Assembly (NCBI GenBank): GCA_022376515.1 | Contig: WTXI01000288.1 | Location: 1 to 46,043 of the forward strand | Direction of reading: 5' to 3' | DNA length: 46,043 bases | Source: Lactifluus volemus | Taxonomy: Eukaryota; Basidiomycota; Agaricomycetes; Russulales; Russulaceae | In this document: piece after piece, positions 1 through 10,900 of the stretch | Position numbering within the stretch: the first letter of the stretch is position 1 | Layout of the letters: every line of letters begins with the position of its first letter | Program-made: the position numbers and the translations under genes | Notes under the pieces: model-generated | Database searches by the model: none | Told to the model about the DNA's origin: nothing | Seen by the model: the letters and a program-made list of their open reading frames with translations, nothing else

Positions 1-945
1 TCACTACCTCATCATACACGCATTGAAATGCAACGTGCATGTGTCTTTGTTCTTGGCCTTCTACTCGTTGCTGCAACCTACTGCTCCCCGGATACTGGAA
101 TACTCCCTGAAGTGGACTGTCGACGTTGTTTTCACACACAAGCTCACATGACCTAGCCTCCGCCTACGGTAATATCAAACCGACTCGGACGGCGATCAAC
201 AATAACCACTGCCGTTTCTCACCACTGCATCTCCAGCCGTCCGCCAGGGCTCAAATTATGTCAACTGGCTGGCAGATTCCGCAGTCGTGGGGGCTCTACC
301 TTATTTGTCGATGAACCTAGGCGCCGCGTAGGACGCATCTCAGAGGCAAAAGGCCCGGGGCTGGTGCACACGCTAGCACTCTGTGGCTATCTCGCTGTGC
401 TTGCGAGATGGGAAAATAATAATTTTGTTCTGTTAGTACGGCGTGAGCAAGTCCTGCCCATGCAATGTAAACAGCCGCATGATTCGGGTTATGCCGCGCG
501 GGCTTTTAATTGTGCTGAAACGCGAGCGACGAAGAAAAAATATATAAAGTAGTACAATAAAATAACGTCTCAGCCATAAGAATGCTGTGGTGTCCTCGAC
601 ACGTAGCTCGTGAGGTGCCTTACAAGAAGACGTCTTCAGGAAGTTAAAATCGTAGTGCAAAAAATGTTTCAAATGACCTTGCCTTGTCACTGCCAATTTC
701 AAAGAAGGATAGCTGACCAAGACGCTTATCGGCCCAAAAATCTATTGCCCACTCCCGTATTATAGCATACAGACCGTGAAAATCTGAGACCCTTTGTCTC
801 CATTTTCGCAGCTGCCGATGACATAGTAGATGTCCGGTCACATCGGTCTGACCCTCGCACGGCAAAATCGAGTTCAACTCGGAGTTCACACAGCGGCCTG
901 GGTCCTTGATAACTTATTAATAATCGTCCCACGTGATCAATCGTT
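1..945. other. No recognisable gene
   Basis: I see no open frame with family resemblance, no convincing splice-ordered exons and no RNA gene in this stretch. It is the host flank of the copia insertion. Its last five bases (946-950, AGTAC) are repeated directly after the element at 15227-15231, so the sequence continues across the insertion into 15232 onwards. Confidence 0.5.
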
Positions 946-950
946 AGTAC

Positions 951-1539
951 TATTGTCGGTTATGGGTTGAGGGGACGACTATTCGCGAGGGGGAAGCGGG
1001 GCGAACGCGGGGACGATAACGAGGGAACGAAGGGGTCAGGTTCGATACATTCAACTTTGGAGCACTTTGGCTCGTATTTAATACAAGTTAGCTACTTTGT
1101 TTTGTACTTATTTTGAAGAGGAAAAGTGGATAGACATAATCACAAGCTTGAAATAAGCAAAACGCAAAAAGCACTCGAAAAATCGAGTGGGGAATTATAT
1201 CACGAGAAAAGAGGAAAAATACCCTATTGAGGGTGATGCGCGCGGCTGCGCTCGTTTTCGAAAAGAAATGACGATGAGTGGGGGAAAGTGGAGAACGATG
1301 AGCGATGCTATGATGCATACGCTCGCTTGTATCGTACAAAAACGAGCCCCGGAAAATTAACAAACTGATCAGATAATCCACACAACAAGATCGAAACGAA
1401 ACATGCCCCAATCGAAAATTCACGCGATTGATGCATCGTTCTCGTGGTCGGTGTCGGCGCGTTCGTGTCGCGGTTGATCGATGGGGTTGGTGGCGCGGTC
1501 GGAATCGAGATCGCGACCGCCGTAATCGATATTACAACA
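951..1539 (-). repeat. Copia 3' LTR
   Basis: 589 bp, read on the minus strand from TGTTGTAATATC to CCGACAATA. It matches 14638-15226 except at position 1435. The copia reading frame runs 120 nt into this LTR before its stop at 1420, so the last 39 residues of the polyprotein are LTR-encoded. The single LTR difference is synonymous in that frame (GAT versus GAC). Confidence 0.95.
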
Positions 1540-4470
1540 GTCCCCCTCAAGCGTGACAGGAGCGCGATGGAGACCCAGACCCAGACAGTGCATCTTCACC
1601 TTCCAGTAAGGTAGGGCTTTGGTAAAGATGTCCGCTGTCATGTCTTCAGTAGGGCAGTAGGTCATTTTAATACTACCCGTAGATATCACTTGTCGAATAA
1701 AGTGATATCTGATGTCAATGTGTTTGGTGCGCGCGTGGTAGTTGTCGTTGGTGATGAGTTTGATCGCGGCTTGATTGTCGCAGTAGAGGGTGGTCGGTGC
1801 GAGTACTGGAGGGATAATTTCACTGATAAGATGTCGGAGCCAAATGGCTTCTTTTGCGGCGTGCGTCGCGGCGACATATTCGGCTTCAGCTGTCGAGAGC
1901 GTAACGAGCTCCTGCTTGCGAGATCGCCAAGATATGGCGCCACCGTCGATCATGAACGCGTAACCAGAGATCGCGTGTCGATGGGGTTGCGACGCTCCGT
2001 CTGCATCTGTGAAACCAGCTAAATCATGATACTCAGTACCATAAGTAAGTTGTGAGCTTTTTGTGCCGATGAGATAGCGAAAAATTCGCTTCACGGCCTG
2101 CCAATGAAGTTGGCTGGGGTTTTCCAAAAATTGTGACAGCATCGACACCGCAAAAGCGATGTCGGGTCGAGTGGCTACGGCAGCATACATCAAGCTGCCG
2201 ATCGCCTCCCGATAAGGCACGTCGCTCATTGTTGTTGCATCGGCGAGATCGTCTTGCTTTGAATAAGTTGTGTTCGCAACCATCGGCGTTCGCTGTGGCT
2301 TCGCGTCGCTTAGATTAAAGCGCGCGATAATCGTGTTGAGGTAAGCTTCTTGCGAAAGCGAGATGGTGCGCGCAAAACGATCTCGGGTGATCTTGATACC
2401 GAGGAGCCAGTGAATAGGCCCCAGGTCGGTAAGCGAATATTGAGCATTGATTTTCTTCTTGTAGTCGACGATGAGCTGTGATGAACTGCCTGTCAAAACG
2501 CAGTCATCGACGTGCACGGCCAGTATGAGAATGTCACACTGCGCGCGTAGATAAAAAACGCCCGGGTCGGCTTTGCTAACGCGAAAACCGATTTTAGTAA
2601 GGGCGCTCGACAATGTATCATACCATCGTCGTCCGGCTTGTTTCAAGCCGTAGAGGGATTTCTTGAGGTGTTTGACGTGTTCATCCTCGTGTTCGTAACC
2701 GGGCGGCGCTTGCATGTAGATGTCTTCATCGTCTCCGAGTTCCCCGTTGAGATATGCGCCGATGAAATCAAAAGTTTCGATATCCCAATCGTAGCGCGCC
2801 GCGAACGCTAGAATCGTTCGAATGCTGGCGAGTTTCGCTACGGGCGAATAAGTATCGAAATAATCGATTCCGTAGACTTGTGTGAAGCCTCGCGCAACGA
2901 GGCGCGCTTTGTACTTCTCGATCGTGCCGTCGGCCTTCCTTTTGATGCGAAAAACCCACTTCGAGCTGACGATATTCTTGCCTTGAGGACGCGGAACCGT
3001 TTCCCAAGTTCCGGCCTGCTCGAGAGTCGCGATTTCGCGATCCATGGCCTCCTTCCAAAGAGGCCAATCGGGGCGTGCTTGCGCTTCGCGCAGCGTCTTC
3101 GGATCACCCTCGGTTTCGAAAACGGCGGCGGTAGCGGCGGATTCGAGTACGGAGAAGACAAACTCAGTGGCTATGGCACTGGAATCTTCATCTCCTGCTG
3201 TATCGAAAGACTGATCAGCAGAGGAAGTGTGCCTTTCATAAGCTTCTTGAAAATTTGGATGCATCCACCTAAGTGCTGAAGGAGGGATGCTCCCCTCAGC
3301 AGTACCTTCCCCAGCTATCAGCCGCTTGATGTAGTCCGAGGGTTTAACCACGCGACTTGATTTTCGCGTTGGTAACTCGGGCGGCTCGGGTGGCAAAGCT
3401 GATATCTTGGTTTTGCCCTTCCGAGGCGCGGGTGGTGGTGCGACTGACGGCATCGAAGTGGTGGTGGAAAGTGGCGTAAGTGGTGATGGCGGAATGGACG
3501 GTTGTGGTGCGTCTTCAGCTTCGGGCGTTGATGGTGACGGCGGGGCGGTGACGGGCTTAGGCGTCGTCGGTCGTAGCAGCGGGGGAACTTGAGGCGTCGG
3601 TGCTGGCTGCGCAGGTGGTGCAGGTGGTGGGGCCATGATTTGCTGGGGCGGTACGCTCGCGGCTTGTCCGGGCTGCAGCTGTGAGGGCGCGTAGACAGTC
3701 GCGGTGTCGCTGATAAGCTTGACATCGCGCTCGATCGATATCTTGCTTTGTTCCGGCCAATAAATTCTGTGGGCGTGAGGAGACTCTCTATCGTACCCCA
3801 CCCATCGTGCTTTGACTCCGCGTGCCTGCAACTTGGACCCCTTGGAGATGTGGACCCATACGGGTTGTCCCCATTCGGGTACGCCCGCTATGTTCGGTTT
3901 TATGCCTGTAAGGCGCTCCAATGGGGTGACGTCCCCAAGCACGCGGGTCGAGCTCCTGTTTTTAAGCCAGACAGCATGCTGAACAGCTTCTCCCCAAAGA
4001 TATTCGGGGAGACCTGACTGGTGGAGCATCGCACGTACCCTTTCCATGAGTCTCCTATTGAGCGCCTCTGCTACTCCGTTATGTTGCGGAGTGTCGTGTG
4101 TCGTAAGCCGTCGTTCGGTCCCCTGTTCCTGCAAGAATTTGGTGAATTCGTTTCCGGTGAATTCGCCACCGCGGTCGGATCGAAGTCGTTTGATCGCGAC
4201 GCTGTGCTGCGTCTGCGCCCAGTTCGCGTACGCCTTGTAAGCCGCGAGCGTATCGCTCTTCTTCTTGAGTGTCTCGATAACGGTGAATCGCGAGAAGTCG
4301 TCCGTGAAAGTGACGTAGTATGGGCATCGCGAGAGAGTGGTCGTTCTAGAAGGCCCCCAGAGGTCAGAGTGTATCTCCTCACCGAAAGCGCTGGCTTGTC
4401 CCCCTGTCCGTTCGCTCTTGATTGGCTTGCGAGTTGTCTTGGCATGTTCACACGACTCGCAGTAGAAGGG
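1420..4470 (-). CDS. Copia polyprotein, integrase-RT-RNase H part
   Basis: This is the 3' part of the copia gag-pol frame. It encodes the second half of the integrase zinc finger (YCESCEHAK, the CC of HHCC) and the integrase core, with the DDE residues in SDLWGP, RLRSDRGGEF and NGVAEALNRR. A long proline-rich spacer follows, at roughly 3300-3700. Then comes reverse transcriptase (WVFRIKRKADG, RLVARGFTQ, active site HVDD where YVDD is usual), and RNase H (STAEAEYVAATHAAKEA, ending with TKHIDIRYHFIR). It is 1,016 residues to the stop at 1420, which lies in the LTR. No internal stop or frameshift is seen. It was separated from gag-protease (13078-14568) by the gypsy element. The frame is continuous from one side to the other once the insert and one GGAAG copy are discounted, so the break is purely the insertion. 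Confidence 0.93.
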   Translation of the reverse strand, partial: PFYCESCEHAKTTRKPIKSERTGGQASAFGEEIHSDLWGPSRTTTLSRCPYYVTFTDDFSRFTVIETLKKKSDTLAAYKAYANWAQTQHSVAIKRLRSDRGGEFTGNEFTKFLQEQGTERRLTTHDTPQHNGVAEALNRRLMERVRAMLHQSGLPEYLWGEAVQHAVWLKNRSSTRVLGDVTPLERLTGIKPNIAGVPEWGQPVWVHISKGSKLQARGVKARWVGYDRESPHAHRIYWPEQSKISIERDVKLISDTATVYAPSQLQPGQAASVPPQQIMAPPPAPPAQPAPTPQVPPLLRPTTPKPVTAPPSPSTPEAEDAPQPSIPPSPLTPLSTTTSMPSVAPPPAPRKGKTKISALPPEPPELPTRKSSRVVKPSDYIKRLIAGEGTAEGSIPPSALRWMHPNFQEAYERHTSSADQSFDTAGDEDSSAIATEFVFSVLESAATAAVFETEGDPKTLREAQARPDWPLWKEAMDREIATLEQAGTWETVPRPQGKNIVSSKWVFRIKRKADGTIEKYKARLVARGFTQVYGIDYFDTYSPVAKLASIRTILAFAARYDWDIETFDFIGAYLNGELGDDEDIYMQAPPGYEHEDEHVKHLKKSLYGLKQAGRRWYDTLSSALTKIGFRVSKADPGVFYLRAQCDILILAVHVDDCVLTGSSSQLIVDYKKKINAQYSLTDLGPIHWLLGIKITRDRFARTISLSQEAYLNTIIARFNLSDAKPQRTPMVANTTYSKQDDLADATTMSDVPYREAIGSLMYAAVATRPDIAFAVSMLSQFLENPSQLHWQAVKRIFRYLIGTKSSQLTYGTEYHDLAGFTDADGASQPHRHAISGYAFMIDGGAISWRSRKQELVTLSTAEAEYVAATHAAKEAIWLRHLISEIIPPVLAPTTLYCDNQAAIKLITNDNYHARTKHIDIRYHFIRQVISTGSIKMTYCPTEDMTADIFTKALPYWKVKMHCLGLGLHRAPVTLEGDCCNIDYGGRDLDSDRATNPIDQPRHERADTDHENDASIA
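1540..1549 (-). other. Copia polypurine tract
   Basis: Read on the minus strand, the bases directly before the 3' LTR are TTGAGGGGGAC. This is a purine run in the place where the plus-strand DNA primer is made in LTR elements. The call rests on position and composition. Confidence 0.7.
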
Positions 4471-4475
4471 GGAAG

Positions 4476-5081
4476 TGTTATGGACTGACACGTGTTTGCT
4501 GACTCATACTATACATTTTCGGACTGCTGACTCATTTCTGATGACCCCCTTGCTTATGCGAATGGACTGCCGATCGCTTTGTTTCAGATCGCTTACTTAT
4601 TTCTCTCACGATACAGCCTCACACAGCACCGTACAGCCTCAAGCAACAGCCACATGCACAGGATGACTCGCTGATTCCTGAAACATGTTTCAAACCCTGA
4701 AAGCTGTACGAAGGTCACAGCCCCTACAGCTGTGCACATAGCCTCGTCTTCTTATATATAAACCCTGTACTTTCTACCTAGAGACCTTAAGTCTCAGTTT
4801 TGTTTCGCAATCCAAGTCCTTCTATCTATTAGAACCTTGTCTTGCCTAGAAGCATTCGACCTGAGAGAACCCTCTTGACATCACTCTTCACGACTTCTTG
4901 ACACTTTGGTCTCAACCCTGAGCCCAAAGCCCTTGACCTCTGAAACGCTCTTGACTTAGTCGTTTACTAAGTCTCGTCTTTATCGAACCTTTGATCTTGA
5001 CTTGCACGTCTTGCAAGTCTAGTTCTTGACTTCACGAACGAACGTACACTTCGTACAAAGGTCCCACTTGGAACCTTAACA
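4476..5081 (+). repeat. Gypsy 5' LTR
   Basis: 606 bp, starting TGTTATGGACTG and ending CTTAACA. It is identical to 12472-13077 except at 4728. It contains two TGACTCA sites (4500-4506 and 4528-4534), a TATA box (4753-4762) and the probable RNA start near 4789. Confidence 0.96.
4500..4800 (+). promoter_or_regulatory. Gypsy LTR promoter
   Basis: TATATATAAA lies at 4753-4762. The sequence AAGTCTCAGTTT starts 36 bp after the TATA box begins (4789-4800). That is a normal distance for a transcription start, and the same bases are complementary to the primer-binding site. Two perfect TGACTCA heptamers (4500 and 4528) lie upstream. This is the consensus for Gcn4/AP-1-type bZIP factors, so amino-acid starvation or stress control is possible but inferred. 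Confidence 0.6.
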
Positions 5082-5082
5082 C

Positions 5083-5094
5083 AAACTGAGACTT
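5083..5094 (+). other. Self-primer binding site of gypsy
   Basis: AAACTGAGACTT begins one base after the 5' LTR. It is the exact reverse complement (12 of 12) of AAGTCTCAGTTT at 4789-4800, which is where the element's RNA should start, 36 bp downstream of the TATA box. Tf1 of fission yeast and its sushi-type relatives prime reverse transcription with the first ~11 nt of their own mRNA, not with a tRNA. This sequence has the layout expected for that. I found no tRNA 3'-end complement beginning TGG here. Confidence 0.78.
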
Positions 5095-6746
5095 CCTACT
5101 CTCACATTTGTGAACGAACGAACGAACCATGTCAGACAGCTCTAGAGGCAGTCCATATGGTAGATTCACCGCGTTAGCCGAAGAATCTCCTGAACAAAAT
5201 CGCCCTACACAAGGCGATGACGACGATGACGAAACCCTTGCGCAGGCCGCTGGGACTAGACTTCGCGCCCACTCCCACACTCCTATGATTTCACTTGAAC
5301 AAGCAATTGAACAAGTAAAACAACCCTCTGACTCTGGAAGTGGCGAAGAACCGAACTACAATATAGCCATGGACCTCTTACCAGAGAGTCCTACTGACGA
5401 ACAGCTTGAGCAAATGAGAAAAATATTTGCTAAGCAACTGACGCCTGAACCAGTACCCGACCCAAACGCCCCGCTCACTCCTAAAGAACTCCTCGCCCTA
5501 AACACTATATTCAAATCCAAGGCTCCTGCCTCCACAAGTACCTCACCAATCCAATCCCTCGCAGCACGAGCTTTTCATGCAGCAGCACAAGGAGTTGCAG
5601 GCTATGCCCTACTCCCCCCCTTCCAAATCGCCTCAGCAACCGCTACAGTGACACCCACCGCTTCAGCCCTCTTTTCCCAACCCAAAGGAAAAGGAAAGAA
5701 AACTTCCACTACGGCAAGCGGTAGCGGAGCAATCTTCAGCGGCAGCAGAGGAGGTGGAGGAGGCGGTTCTCCTGGAGGTGGAGGAGGTAGCGGTGGTGGA
5801 GGAGGAGGAGGAGCACCTGGTAGTCCTGGAGGAGGTGGAGGAGGTGGAGGCGGAGCAGCACCAGCAGCTCCCCTTCAACAAGGCCAAGGCTTTGCCCAAA
5901 TCCCCGCTGCTGGAGGAGGGTTAATGGGGATTCCCCCAAAACCCTTTGATGGAAATAGATCGCGATCGAAACGATTCATGGAAATCTTCGAAAATTACCG
6001 AAGATTAAACCAAGGAAACTCCGGAATGTCAAACCCTGCAAACCGAATCCTCATGTTCACTACGTTTATGTCTGGACCACGTTGTGAAGGTTGGGCCCAA
6101 GCACGTCTTAACTCCCTGGGAGGATACCTAGACCGTGGAGGAGACCCAAACGACCTGGACCTTTGGGTTGGTTTCAAACAAAGGTTCCTTAATGATTTCC
6201 GAGATGCCGCCGCAAAAGAAGATGCCCTTACAAAGTTTGCGAAACTTCGGATGGTCGGAGACGAACTAGACGATTACACTACTTCGTTCAACGACCTTCT
6301 TGAAGAAGCAGGCTTTGAAGCCGACGCTCAAGGCACTATCATTCAATATCGCGCTGGTCTCAAAGAAGCCCTTCACATGACCATCATGAATCGCGAATGG
6401 CCAAAACCAGAAACTCTTGCGGACTGGCAAGAAGCAGCACGAAAACACTCAGCCGCCTGGACAGAACAAAAATTGTTCAGAGAACTACATGGTGGCGGAT
6501 CACTAGGACGTATTACTCAATTACTCGGTAATACGCGAGGACAACAACAACAACGACGTCCTCAACAACCACCACGCCCAACCACACGTCCACAACGCAA
6601 TCCCGACGCTATGGATGTAGACGTCACTGTTACCCAAAACAACCGTACCCCTGATCCTGATCGTGAACGCCTCATAAGAGAAGGACGTTGCTTCTATTGC
6701 AAAGAACAGGGCCACCTCTCTCGAGAATGTCCTGTTAAGAAGAAAC

Positions 6747-7682
6747 TGTCACGGTTCGCAGGGACCGTGGCTCGAAGTGAGCTTCGTTCCGGTTGGCTAT
6801 TTGCTGTGGCGAGTCGGACAAGACTAGCAACACCAAATAGTCGGTTCTAGAACGCGCAGGCAAGGTCCAACAAGGAGTAGACTTGACTGTGCGAACTCTC
6901 GGGGTTCGTATCGCGTGAGGCGGTTAATACGGGCCGGCGCACGCGATGGTCGGAGTTACCGTTCCTAAAGAGGATAGACGGTGGCAGATGGGTTAATGAC
7001 GATGTGTAGGTTCAACCGCAACACGGGCGCGAGTGTATTTGGAATGCAAGGGAGTCTCGCCTTCCAAGGACACTCGTGTGAGGTTGAACTAAGGTCTGTG
7101 ACGCGGACGCGGGGTGAGAAGTGAGACTACTTCTCACAGCGCGTTCGTATTAGGGTTCAGGCGTCTGGGAACTTGTTACAAGGAAATGGAACAAGTTCAC
7201 AGATGTCTGATCGTGGCGCGAAGTACCTGGATCAAGGTACGAAGAGGGGATTCACAAGAAGAGAGGAGGAGATGCGATGCGAGTGTGAGCAGGAGACAAT
7301 GAACTGCGATTCTAGACGAAGCTGAAGCTGGGGCTTTAGCTCGTCTACAGGGCCCTATTTATGCGTACAGAGGGCCAGCCAACTATCCTACAAAGGTCAC
7401 AGTACAGTAGCGAAGTCAAGACTATTGACTAAGGACCTGAGTCAGTTCTGATGACTCAAGAACTGACTCAGTGCGCCTGACTCAAGATCTGAGTCAAGAA
7501 CGCTGACTCAAGATTTGAGTCATGATCCCTGAGTCAAATACACGTCCAAAACGGCAACGCACAGCCCCTAGAAGCGGAACAGAAGGGGCTGGCCAAGGAA
7601 AGGGATCCTAGGTCACAACACAAGTCGAAAACCAGACGGAAAACAGTAAGAAATGGGCCGGGCGGCCCGCATAACCGTAACA
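6747..7682 (-). mobile_element. Solo LTR (936 bp) inside gag
   Basis: The element begins TGTCACGGTT at 6747 and ends AACCGTAACA at 7682, so its ends are TGT...ACA with an imperfect inverted repeat of about 20 bp. It is flanked by a 5-bp duplication GAAAC (6742-6746 and 7683-7687). It has no coding frame. Read on the minus strand, a TATA-like motif (CATAAATAGGG, about 7350-7361) follows an array of TGASTCA sites (7438-7536). That gives the order enhancer then TATA, as in an LTR. I therefore favour a solo LTR of another LTR element on the minus strand, left by LTR-LTR recombination. A non-autonomous DNA transposon with 5-bp duplications is the alternative, because TIR-like similarity extends about 20 bp. 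Confidence 0.75.
7438..7536. promoter_or_regulatory. Array of eight TGASTCA sites
   Basis: Perfect TGAGTCA or TGACTCA heptamers start at 7438, 7452, 7464, 7478, 7490, 7504, 7516 and 7530. The spacing alternates 14, 12, 14, 12, 14, 12, 14 bp, which implies a 26-bp unit carrying two sites. TGASTCA is the Gcn4/AP-1 bZIP consensus. The array lies within the solo LTR. On its minus strand it is about 80-180 bp upstream of a TATA-like motif, as expected for an LTR enhancer. Confidence 0.75.
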
Positions 7683-7943
7683 GAAACGAAGCGCCAATGC
7701 TACCGGCACTACACGCGCTCGTGTTACTGAAACATCCGAAGTAACAACGAACCCCACTCCTACTCCTTCTAAAGAACTTTCGAACGCGGAAGTCGCTAAA
7801 GCTCTCAAAGCCATGTCTGATGACGAACGTGGCAAACTTGCCGAATTCCTTTCTCAAGATCCGTCTTTTTAAAGGGCTCTGATCTCGCCGCCTGGATCCG
7901 AGCCTTAGTACCGAATAGCTTGTATTTAAATGCCATTTCATCA

Positions 7944-10900
7944 ATGGAAGTTCCCATTATTTATTCAAGCTATAACGGCGGAACCAAAGAAGACAAAGCA
8001 CTTGTCGATAGTGGCGCTACCAGTAATTTTATCGACCATCGAACGGCAGAAAGATGGCAACTAGGAACAAAAGATCTAGAAAAACCAATCCAGATCTTTA
8101 ACGTCGACGGAACAGAAAACAAATTAGGACGAGTCATGAAGTTTTCTACCTTACGTATCCGTATGGGAAAACTAGAAGAATTACAAAACTTCTTCATCAC
8201 GGACCTGGGCATGGACCGCGTCATCCTCGGATACCCATGGCTAGAAACATTCAATCCACGACTCAATTGGAAAAACCGAACCCTAGACGATGAAAACCCA
8301 AAAATTTGCCTCGAATCTCAATATTATCACGCAGCAGTTGCCCTCAAAAAAAAGGCTCGAGTTTTACTTGCACGAGCCCTAGAACCTGCTGGAAAATCCC
8401 AAGAATGGGCTATTGCAGATACTGAACGATGCACGGCTTCCAGCGCTGCTGTTCAAGGGATACCCCTTGAATACCAGCGTCATGCCTTCATCTTCGACGA
8501 AGAAGCAGCAAAACGCTTCCCTCCTAGCCGAGGAAAATTTGACATGGAGATAAAGTTAAAACCAGACGCACCCGACATCATTAATTGTAAAGTTTACCCA
8601 CTGACTGAAGAAGGGAAGGAAATTACAAAGAAATTCCTCAAAGAACATCAGGAGAAAGGCTATATCGAGCAAACGGACTCCCCTTGGTCTTCGCCTTGGT
8701 TCCTCATCCCTAAAGCGGACGGAAGTTCTAGACCAGTTCAAGATTATTGACGCGTCAATGAACATACTATTCCCGACGTCTACCCTCTCCCCCGCATCGA
8801 AAATCTTCTAGAACAACTCCATGGCATGCGATATTTCACTACCCTTGACATCCGATGGGGGTACCACAATATTCGCATCAAAGACGAAGACCAATGGAAA
8901 GCCGCCTTTAAAACCCCCTATGGTCTTTTTAAGCCTAAAGTAATGTTCTTTGGACTACGAAACTCACCAGCGGTCTTCCAAAGATTCATGGATGCCGCCT
9001 TCGCCGACCTTGTCAACAAATACCCAGGACGCATTCTAATCTATATGGACGACGTCCTCATTTGTTCCGACAATCTGGAAGAGCTGCGAGAAATCACTCA
9101 CGCAGTTCTCACACACGCCCGTGAACTATCCCTATTCTTCAAAGCGTCAAAATGCCACTTTGAGAAAGAACAAGTCAAATACCTTGGTATTGAAGTCCGT
9201 GATGGGAAGATAACAATCGACCCAACAAAAAGAAACGGTCTAGCCAATTGGCCCACCGTCCTTACAAAAGTAGAAGACGTCAGAAGCACCCTTGGCGTCC
9301 TCGGTTTTCAACGACCCTTCATCCGTGGCTTTGCCGACATTGCGCGCCCCATTACTGCACTTCTAAAGAAGGGGGTGAAGTTCGATTGGACCGATGAGTG
9401 CAGTAATGCCTTAAAAATTTTACTCCAACGCGTACAAGAAGACCCAGTCCTATACCGACCTGACTACTCAAAACCCTTTGAACTCGAAGTAGATGCCTCC
9501 CAATATGCCACTGGGGCAGTCCTACTTCAAAGAGACAAAGATAACAAACCAAGAGCAGTCGGTTATGACTCACACACCTTCAACGCTGCGGAAAGAAACT
9601 ACCCAGTCTATGACCGCGAACTCTTAGCAGTCGTCAGAGGACTCCTTCGATGGGAACACGTGCTGTTATCTTCACCATTCCCGATCAAAGTATACACTGA
9701 CCACAACAACCTCCGATTTTATCGATCACCACGAAACATTGCACGAAGAGTGGCGCGCTACCTGAGCAAGTTAGCAGAGTTTAACTTTGAACTCATCCAC
9801 AAACCTGGCGCTACAAATCGTGCCGACGCCCTGTCACGACACCCCGCCATTCCCAAAGGCGATGATGACAATGAAGACGTCGTAGTGTTACCGGACAAGC
9901 TCTTTATCCAAGCAATGGAACTACACTCCATTGAAGAGCGTGTTTGGATAGCACAAAAAGAAAAAGACGACCTTATGAAACAATGGGCAGAGGAACATCA
10001 GTTAGAGCAAGACCACAAGGGACAGTGGTGGAAAGCGGACGCTCCAGTAGTCCCTGAGAATGACCAACTGAAGAAAGATATACTCTGGCGTTATCATGAC
10101 CATCAGCTTGCTGGCCATCCAGGTATCGCCAATACCATGATAGAAGTTTTCCATAACTTCTGGTGGCCCGGACTCAAGCAGTATGTCACCCAATACGTCA
10201 AGGGATGCGCCACATGCCAGTCAACGAAACCCCTTACCCATCGCCCAAAACCCCCTATCGCTCCCATCGAACCACGAGAACAGGAAACATCCAATGTTCC
10301 TTTCCAAGTCGTGGCGATGGACCTTATCACGGATCTTCCCGAGTCACATGGATATGATTCCATTCTTACAATTGTTGATCACGATTGCACTAAAGCTGCC
10401 GTCTTCTTACCGTGTACAAAAAAAATCACCACGGAAGAAGTTATCGACTTATACATCTCCAATGTTTTTCCGAATTACGGCATTCCCCGAAGAATCATCT
10501 CTGATAGAGATCCCCGCTTCACATCACACCTAGCCACGGGGCTCTGCCAGAAGCTCAAGATATCACAAAATATCAGTACTGCCTATCACCCTCAAACGGA
10601 CGGTCAATCGGAAAGGAGCAACCAACGAGTAGAACAATATCTCCGCATTTACGGCAATGACTACATGAATGACTGGTCCACGCTCCTACCCATGGCCCAG
10701 TTCGTCCACAACTCATGGCCAAACGCCACAACCGGATTTACTCCGTATGAACTTCTCATCGGATACACCCCTCTCGTCACAACCTCTCGGATCACAAGCC
10801 ATCTACCCTATGTCAACAAAAGATCCGAAGAACTCAAAAACATCCGAGAAAAGGCCCGATCAGCAATGAAACATGCACAAACCCTCCTTCACAAACGCAC

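Larger units (their letters stand above)
5129..7872 (+). pseudogene. Gypsy gag, split by an insertion
   Basis: Gag starts at ATG 5129. The first 540 codons hold an acidic N-terminus and a long glycine-rich tract (about 5745-5865, GGGGGGSPGGGGG-like). The Retrotrans_gag core follows (FMEIFENYRRLN to RKHSAAWTEQKLF), then a zinc knuckle of C-X2-C-X4-H-X4-C form (CFYCKEQGHLSREC). At 6747 a 936-bp element interrupts it. Omitting that element and one copy of the GAAAC duplication, the frame continues in phase from 7688 to TAA at 7870-7872, giving about 600 residues. As it stands, translation would run into the insert and stop at 6850. The tail after the insert (KALKAMSDDERGKLAEFL) is a short amphipathic segment. 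Confidence 0.9.

Noticed and set aside
1088..1423. 111-codon minus-strand frame, found again at 14775-15110
   Set aside because: It is the same LTR sequence present in both copia LTRs. The repeat explains the identical frames, so it is not a duplicated gene.
3318..3725. 135-codon minus-strand frame rich in Arg, His and Pro
   Set aside because: It is the shadow of the proline-rich spacer of the copia polyprotein in another frame. It has no start context or family resemblance.
5663..5939. Minus-strand Ser/Leu-rich frames over the gag glycine tract
   Set aside because: They are antisense shadows of GGA/GGT codons in the gypsy gag.
6747..7682. Short coding frames within the 936-bp insert
   Set aside because: None exceeds about 140 codons or resembles a transposase or RT. 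The ends and duplication fit a solo LTR better.
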